Source of the DNA: Candidatus Cryptobacteroides faecihippi | GTDB taxonomy: Bacteria; Bacteroidota; Bacteroidia; Bacteroidales; UBA932 | Direction of reading: 5' to 3' | Length of the DNA stretch: 14,564 nt | Assembly (NCBI GenBank): GCA_018066065.1 | Contig: JAGHSC010000051.1 | Span: 1 to 14,564, forward strand | The notes under the pieces: model-generated | What the model saw: the letters and a program-made list of their open reading frames with translations, nothing else | What the model was told of the DNA's origin: nothing | The model's database searches: none | Shown here: piece after piece, positions 6,308 through 11,818 of the stretch | Layout of the letters: each line of letters starts with the position of its first letter | Position numbering within the stretch: the stretch's first letter is position 1 | Made by a program: the position numbers and the translations under genes

Positions 6308-9300
6308 ATGAACAAAAGGATAACGGCTGCACTGGCAGCCTTTCTTGTTGCAATAGCGGCCGCTTCTGGCCAGAACCCATCAAAGGAATTCAAGGAGGCA
6401 TGCGACTCGATGGCCGTAAAGCTTCAGGAGAGGACATCGGTCAAGGGGACCTTCAGTGTGAAGAAGACTGCCGTGTCCGGCGACAAGCTGCACATCAGGT
6501 TCTCGCAAAGCTTCGGGGAGTATCCCTGGAGGAAAGGCGACATCGAATGGTTCAGGAAAAAGCTGAAGTCCTACCTTCCGGCGAAGTACAGGAACTACGA
6601 GATCGGAAACCTGACCGTCAACGGCACACCGCTTGATGACTACATCGTCACCACTCCGGGCAGCGACGGGACTCCGGACGCAGCCAGGTTCAAGACCAAG
6701 GACCATCGCGGTGAAGTGACGTTCATCTCATCAATCGGCGGCCAGGATTTCCAGAAAGGACTGAGTGGCAGGAATATAGCTCTCTGGCAGAGCCACGGGC
6801 GCTACTATGACGAGGGCATCGAGAGATGGGATTGGCAGAGAGGTCCCATCTTCCAGACCGTCGAGGACATGTACACCCAGACCTATGTGCTGACATTCCT
6901 GATTCCGATGCTCGAGAATGCAGGAGCCTATGTCATGACTCCGCGAGAGAGGGATCCGCAAAGGAACGAGGTGGTCGCAGACAATGACATCGCATTCCAG
7001 AAAGGGCGCGGAGATGGGGTGAGACTCGAGGGTGGATATTCAGAGACCGGAAGGTGGAAGGATGCCGGAACAGGGTTCGCAGACGCGAAGGCAGCATATT
7101 CAAAGGATGACAATCCTTTCCTCATGGGCACCGCGAGAAAGGTCTCATGCAGGGATGAGGAGGCGAAGGCTGTCTGGACGGCGGACATCCCGGAGCGTGG
7201 AGAGTATGCCGTGTACATCTCCTACAAGAGCCTGCCGGAAAGCAGCCCGTGCGCACACTACACCGTCAGGCATCTGGGAGGCAAGTCGGAATTCACCGTC
7301 AACCAGAGGATTGGCGGCGGCACATGGATCTACCTTGGAACCTTCGAGTTCGACAGGACGGGAAGCGTCACCCTCGACACCCAGGTGCCGGAGGGATGCG
7401 AATGCCCTGACAACGCTGTCATCACGGCCGATGCCGTCAGATTCGGAGGCGGGATGGGCAAGATTGCCAGAGGCCCGGCCGAGAGGGATGCCTCTGAATA
7501 TGAGATCTCGGGGATGCCTTCCTTTGCGGAAGGTGCTATCTACTGGATGCAGTGGGCAGGGGCAGACACCACCCTGATGCATCTCCATGAGGGAGACTAC
7601 ACGAAGGACTATGGCACAAGGGGCGCCTGGGTAGGCTGGATGTCAGGAGGTTCCAGGACAAATCCGAAGGCGGAGGGCCTCGGGATCCCGGTGGACCTTT
7701 CGCTTGCCCTTCATTCCGATGCCGGAATCACGCCGAACGATTCCATAGTGGGCACCATGGCCATCTACACCCTCAAGTGCGAGGACAGCGAGAAGCTTCC
7801 GAACGGTGAAGGCAGGCTCCAGGCAAGGACGCTCACGGACTACGTACAGAGCCAGATCGTCGACGACATCAGAAGCACCTGCAACCCACTCTGGAGCAGG
7901 CGCGGCATCTGGGACAAGTCCTACAGCGAATCCAGGACATCGACTGTGCCGGGCACCCTCATCGAGATCCTCTCGCACCAGAACTTCGCCGACATGAAAT
8001 ACGGCCTTGACCCAAGCTTCAGGTTCGTTGCCAGCCGCGCAATGTACAAGGCGATGCTCCGCTACCTGAGCGCCAGGTACGGATGTGAATATGTGGTCCA
8101 GCCGCTTCCGGTGAACTCATTCGCGACGTCATTCAGCGATACTCCCGCAGCGGATGGCAAGACATCCGTCACCCTCAGCTGGAAACCTACCGAGGACAAG
8201 CTGGAAAGCACCGCAACGCCTGCAGGCTACATCCTCTACACCAGGATCGACAATGGAGGCTTCGACAATGGAGTGATCCTGGACGATGTGACCAATTCCG
8301 GCGGACGAGTGTCGACCACCAGGCAGATCGAGCCTGGACACGTCTACAGCTACAGGATCGTTGCCTTCAACGAGGGCGGAAAGAGTTTCCCTTCAGATGT
8401 TCTCAGCGTCGGAGTTCCGGAGAGAGGCAGGAAGAAGAGCGTGCTTGTTGTAGATGCATTCTCAAGGGTCGCAGCTCCGTCATGGATGGATTCTCCGGAG
8501 ATTGCAGGCTTCGATTCAAAGCTTGATGCCGGTGTTGCCTACGGCCAGGAAATAGGATTCGTCGGCGAGCAGTACCAGTTCCGCAGGGACATGAAATGGA
8601 CAGCCAATGACAATCCAGGTTTCGGCGGGTCCTACACAGACATGGCCGGCTTCGTCTTCGCAGGAAACAACTTCGACAACACTTTTGCCCATGGCAGGGC
8701 AATCCTCTCGGCCGGCTATGCATTCCATTCAGCCAGCAGCGAGGCATTCTCATCCGTCCCGACGGTTGCCGCCGGCGACTTTGCAGTCGACATGGTCTGC
8801 GGGAAGCAGGTAAGCACAGTGATCGGAAGTAAGGATGCTCCCGTCAAGTACACCATCTTCACGGAGCCGGTGATGAAAGCCATCTCCGCCTTCTGTTCCA
8901 AGGGCGGAGACATCCTCATCTCAGGTTCCTACATAGGCACGGATGCCTGGAGCCAGATCTACCCATTCACTCCTGACGAGGCGTCCAGGGCAAAGATGAA
9001 GGAATTCATTCAGAACACATTGGGCTACAAGTGGGTAACAAACTACGCAACCAGGAAGGGAGAAGTCTGGCCGATGGCGAACGCCGAGCTCGACATGGCA
9101 TCGAGGCTGGGAAAGGTCAGCTTCCACCAGGAAAGGAACCCTAGGATCTACAATGTGGAGACCCCGGACGGAATCGTTCCATCCTGCAAGGATTCGCACA
9201 CCATCCTCCGCTATTCCGACACAAACATCTCTGCCGCAACCCTCTTCAGGAACAAGGGCTACAAGGCGGCATGCTTCGGATTCCCGATCGAGGCACTCTG

Positions 9301-9361
9301 CAACGAGGAGGATCTGGAGAACCTCATTGAAATGATACTGAACTGCTTCGACTCAGAATAA
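6308..9361 (+). CDS. secreted Amidase_3-type cell-wall hydrolase with inserted golvesin/Xly-like domain and FN3
   Basis: Residues 1-21 are a signal peptide. The Amidase_3 (N-acetylmuramoyl-L-alanine amidase) fold can be traced in two pieces. The first, about 135-235, has SHG (H163), an E186-led helix and MLENAGAYVMTPRERD (201-216), the family's 'L..aG..V..TR..D'. The second, about 400-590, has LALHSDAG (H469) and TLIEILSHQNF (E553). H163, E186 and H469 are the likely zinc ligands and E553 the catalytic Glu. Between them, about 237-382, sits a beta-rich domain like the golvesin/xanthan-lyase C-terminal type (GYSETGRW at 243-250, DNAVITADAVRF at 368-379). A fibronectin III domain follows at about 615-702, then a region of about 315 residues with no firm family. 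Such proteins are often labelled 'xanthan lyase', but the motifs point to peptidoglycan amidase chemistry. It follows the VanZ-like gene by 16 bases. Confidence 0.85.
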   Translation: MNKRITAALAAFLVAIAAASGQNPSKEFKEACDSMAVKLQERTSVKGTFSVKKTAVSGDKLHIRFSQSFGEYPWRKGDIEWFRKKLKSYLPAKYRNYEIGNLTVNGTPLDDYIVTTPGSDGTPDAARFKTKDHRGEVTFISSIGGQDFQKGLSGRNIALWQSHGRYYDEGIERWDWQRGPIFQTVEDMYTQTYVLTFLIPMLENAGAYVMTPRERDPQRNEVVADNDIAFQKGRGDGVRLEGGYSETGRWKDAGTGFADAKAAYSKDDNPFLMGTARKVSCRDEEAKAVWTADIPERGEYAVYISYKSLPESSPCAHYTVRHLGGKSEFTVNQRIGGGTWIYLGTFEFDRTGSVTLDTQVPEGCECPDNAVITADAVRFGGGMGKIARGPAERDASEYEISGMPSFAEGAIYWMQWAGADTTLMHLHEGDYTKDYGTRGAWVGWMSGGSRTNPKAEGLGIPVDLSLALHSDAGITPNDSIVGTMAIYTLKCEDSEKLPNGEGRLQARTLTDYVQSQIVDDIRSTCNPLWSRRGIWDKSYSESRTSTVPGTLIEILSHQNFADMKYGLDPSFRFVASRAMYKAMLRYLSARYGCEYVVQPLPVNSFATSFSDTPAADGKTSVTLSWKPTEDKLESTATPAGYILYTRIDNGGFDNGVILDDVTNSGGRVSTTRQIEPGHVYSYRIVAFNEGGKSFPSDVLSVGVPERGRKKSVLVVDAFSRVAAPSWMDSPEIAGFDSKLDAGVAYGQEIGFVGEQYQFRRDMKWTANDNPGFGGSYTDMAGFVFAGNNFDNTFAHGRAILSAGYAFHSASSEAFSSVPTVAAGDFAVDMVCGKQVSTVIGSKDAPVKYTIFTEPVMKAISAFCSKGGDILISGSYIGTDAWSQIYPFTPDEASRAKMKEFIQNTLGYKWVTNYATRKGEVWPMANAELDMASRLGKVSFHQERNPRIYNVETPDGIVPSCKDSHTILRYSDTNISAATLFRNKGYKAACFGFPIEALCNEEDLENLIEMILNCFDSE

Positions 9362-9372
9362 AGACTTCGGAA

Positions 9373-10671
9373 ATGACTGAAAGACAGAAGGAAATACTTG
9401 AAGTGCTTCACAACGAAGTGAAGCCGGCACTCGGATGCACGGAACCGATCGCAGTTGCCCTTGCAGCGGCAAAGGGAGCGGAACTGCTTGTCAAGGCGAC
9501 CGAAGGAGTACGCCGCTTCGACAGGATCGACGTAAGCGTCTCCGGCAACATCCTGAAGAACGGCATGGGTGTCGGCATTCCCGGCACCGGAATGATAGGT
9601 CTTCCCATCGCCGCTGCCTTGGGAGCCATCTGCGGAAGAAGCAGCCTCGGCCTCGAGGTACTGACGTGCATGAACGGAAAGGATGTCGAGAGAGCCAGGA
9701 ATCTTGTATCAGCCAAGAAGGTCACCATTGCCGTGGCTGAGAATTCTCCCCTTCTCTATGCAAAGGTGACGGTCACCAACGGAAACCATTCCGCCCATGC
9801 CGTCATCGAGGATGTGCATGACAGGATCGTGGAGACAGCACTTGACGGAGAGATTGTCGACTCTTCCCGCGATGAGAAGGCCAATGTGTCATGCGTCAAG
9901 GAAATCCTGGACTACAACCTGTCTGTCAAGGAAATCTTCCAGTTCGTCCAGGAGGCTGACTACGAAGACATCAAGTTCATCCTTGGAGACAGGGATCTCA
10001 ACCTTGCCCTGGCCAACGCCGGACTGTCAAAGAAATACGGGCTCGGTGTGGGACAGGCAATCAGGGAAAACCAGAATGAAATCTTCGGAGATGACTTCAT
10101 GAGCTTTGCGATGGGCATGACCGCAGCTGCCTCCGACGCCAGGATGGCCGGATGCAAGCTTCCTGCAATGAGCAATTCAGGCAGCGGCAACCAGGGAATC
10201 ACGGTCAGCATGCCTGTGATCATCTACGCCATCAAGTGCAATGTGGACGACGAAAAGCTTGCCAGGGCCCTGACCTTGAGCAACCTGATCGCAATACACA
10301 TCAAAGGCTATCTGGGCAGGCTCTCAGCCCTCTGCGGCTGCGTCGTCGCTTCAACAGGATCGGCCTGCGGCATCGTCTACCTGGAAGGTGGCGGCTACAA
10401 TGAAATCTGCTCCGCAATCAAGAACATGATCGGCAACATCACAGGAATGGTCTGCGACGGTGCAAAGGTCGGATGTGCGATGAAGGTTGCTTCCGGAGTG
10501 GCATGTGCCATCCAGTCAAGCGTTCTCGCCCTGAGGGGCACCTGCGTAGCCGAGACTGACGGCATCATCGACAACGATGTCGAGAAGACGATCCGCAACC
10601 TTGGCTACATCGCTTCCAAGGGAATGCAGTCGACAGACAAGCTGATCCAGCACATCATGGTCTGCAAGTAG
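9373..10671 (+). CDS. L-cysteine desulfidase family protein (CyuA/YhaM, UPF0597)
   Basis: This 432-residue cytoplasmic protein has the full-length layout of the UPF0597 family, which is related to iron-sulfur L-serine dehydratases. Members break L-cysteine down to pyruvate, ammonia and sulfide using a [4Fe-4S] cluster. Signature segments are VKPALGCTEPIAVALAAA (16-33, C22), a glycine-rich ILKNGMGVGIPGTG (60-73), SNSGSGNQG (267-275), the Cys-rich KGYLGRLSALCGC (311-323), GSACG (329-333) and GMVCDGAKVGCAMK (358-371). C22, C321 or C323, C361 and C368 are candidate cluster ligands. It is the last gene of the plus-strand operon, 11 bases after the amidase gene. A metabolic enzyme behind envelope genes may supply or detoxify cysteine, but the link is inference. 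Some members may act on serine instead. Confidence 0.9.
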   Translation: MTERQKEILEVLHNEVKPALGCTEPIAVALAAAKGAELLVKATEGVRRFDRIDVSVSGNILKNGMGVGIPGTGMIGLPIAAALGAICGRSSLGLEVLTCMNGKDVERARNLVSAKKVTIAVAENSPLLYAKVTVTNGNHSAHAVIEDVHDRIVETALDGEIVDSSRDEKANVSCVKEILDYNLSVKEIFQFVQEADYEDIKFILGDRDLNLALANAGLSKKYGLGVGQAIRENQNEIFGDDFMSFAMGMTAAASDARMAGCKLPAMSNSGSGNQGITVSMPVIIYAIKCNVDDEKLARALTLSNLIAIHIKGYLGRLSALCGCVVASTGSACGIVYLEGGGYNEICSAIKNMIGNITGMVCDGAKVGCAMKVASGVACAIQSSVLALRGTCVAETDGIIDNDVEKTIRNLGYIASKGMQSTDKLIQHIMVCK

Positions 10672-10679
10672 TCTGCAGA
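10661..10679 (+). terminator. possible weak hairpin at the convergent gene ends
   Basis: TCTGCA (10661-10666), a 7-base loop and TGCAGA (10674-10679) form a perfect 6-bp stem spanning the stop codon of the desulfidase gene. No T-run follows on either strand, so this is not a standard intrinsic terminator. It is the only stem seen by eye in the 16-base gap between the two convergent operons. Confidence 0.22.
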
Positions 10680-10687
10680 GCGAGGGA

Positions 10688-11791
10688 TTACTTCTTCGCC
10701 TTGAGGAGGACCTCACGCATCTTCTTGTTGATGTCGGTGTTCTCCATGACGCCGCTGAGCTTCCAGGCTGATGCGCCATAGGAATAGATCATGACAGGAG
10801 AGCCGGTGTGGCCAGTGGTCGAATACTTCACTCCAATACCGGAATCGCCCATGTGGAAATCTTTGTTTCCGGAAACCAGGGATGCACCGCCGGTCTCATG
10901 GTCTGCAGTGACGATCACGAGAGTTCCCTTGTGGGTGTCAGCATAGTCCATGGCAGCGTTGATTGCCTTGTCGAACTCCTCCATCTCGAAGAGAAGCTGC
11001 TCGGTGTTGTTGGCATGGGCGGCATGGTCGATGTGGGAGCCCTCAACCATGATGAAGAAGCCCTTCTTGTTGGACTCGAACATGTCGAGGGTGTGGTTGA
11101 GACAGTCTGCAAGGAAATCCGAATCACGGTCGATGACCATAGGATAGTTACCCTCGGCGAAGAGACCGAGGACAGGACCCTTGTCCATGGCATAGAACTC
11201 CTCAGGAGTGCGTGCGAGAGTCATGCCGCTGGCAATCGCCTTGTCAAGCATGGTCCCTTCATCGCACTTCTCGTTCTGGAAAGCGGCAAGACCGCCTCCA
11301 AGGATCACATCCGGCTGGAATTCAATGAGGCATTCCTCAATTTCGCGGCCGTTTCCCCTGCTCTCGGTGTGGGCATAGAAAGCACCGGGAGTGGCATCGA
11401 GGACATTGGAAGTCACGATGATTCCGATCGACTTGCCTTCCTTCTTGGCGGCCTCGGCGATGGACTCAGGCTTGGTTCCGTCAGGAAGCATTCCAAGCAT
11501 GCTGTTGTTGGTCTTGAAACCGACACCCATGGCAGTACCTGAAGCGGCGGAATCTGTCACACGGCTGTTCTTTGAATATGTCTTCGAAATGCCCACGAAC
11601 TGGGCACGGTCGAATGCAGTCGGAGCATAGTTCTGGTCAACCATCCAGGCTGCAGTTGCGGCAAGGCCCATGCCATCTCCGATGAGAAGGATGACCTTGT
11701 TGACTTTCTCACTCTTTGGAGCCTTATCCTTGGCAGAGGCTGGCATCATGATCATGGCGGCCAGCGATAAAGCAATCAGAATTCTTTTCAT
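10688..11791 (-). CDS. alkaline phosphatase, PhoA family
   Basis: The 367-residue protein begins with a Sec signal peptide (cleavage after ASA, residue 20), so it works in the periplasm or outside the cell. It hydrolyses phosphate monoesters using two zinc ions and usually magnesium. Visible active-site parts are GDGMG (D39), nucleophile DSAASG (S81), DATP (D132, T134) with R145 at the E. coli Arg166 position, MVEG (E250), HIDHAAH (D255, H259), TADHETGG (D297, H298) and TTGHTG (H328). Every expected metal ligand is present. The position matching E. coli Lys328 is His256, a known variation in the family. It is shorter than E. coli PhoA, as in many Bacteroidota. It lies 27 bases after the beta-helix gene on the same strand with no clear promoter in the AT-rich gap, so co-transcription is likely. 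It converges with the desulfidase gene. Confidence 0.93.
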   Translation of the reverse strand: MKRILIALSLAAMIMMPASAKDKAPKSEKVNKVILLIGDGMGLAATAAWMVDQNYAPTAFDRAQFVGISKTYSKNSRVTDSAASGTAMGVGFKTNNSMLGMLPDGTKPESIAEAAKKEGKSIGIIVTSNVLDATPGAFYAHTESRGNGREIEECLIEFQPDVILGGGLAAFQNEKCDEGTMLDKAIASGMTLARTPEEFYAMDKGPVLGLFAEGNYPMVIDRDSDFLADCLNHTLDMFESNKKGFFIMVEGSHIDHAAHANNTEQLLFEMEEFDKAINAAMDYADTHKGTLVIVTADHETGGASLVSGNKDFHMGDSGIGVKYSTTGHTGSPVMIYSYGASAWKLSGVMENTDINKKMREVLLKAKK

Positions 11792-11818
11792 AATCTATCG
11801 GTTATTAATCATTGATAA

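Noticed and set aside
6308..9361. Annotation as xanthan lyase
   Set aside because: Only the inserted domain resembles xanthan-lyase/golvesin accessory modules; the catalytic motifs fit Amidase_3.
10808..11542. 244-residue open frame antisense to the alkaline phosphatase
   Set aside because: The opposite strand encodes a full PhoA with every active-site residue. This frame has no domain, signal or start context of its own.
11792..11818. Imperfect AT-rich inverted repeat between beta-helix and phosphatase genes (TTAATCA/TGATAA)
   Set aside because: Arms do not match without a gap, it is in AT-rich sequence typical of Bacteroidota start regions, and there is no TAnnTTTG box.
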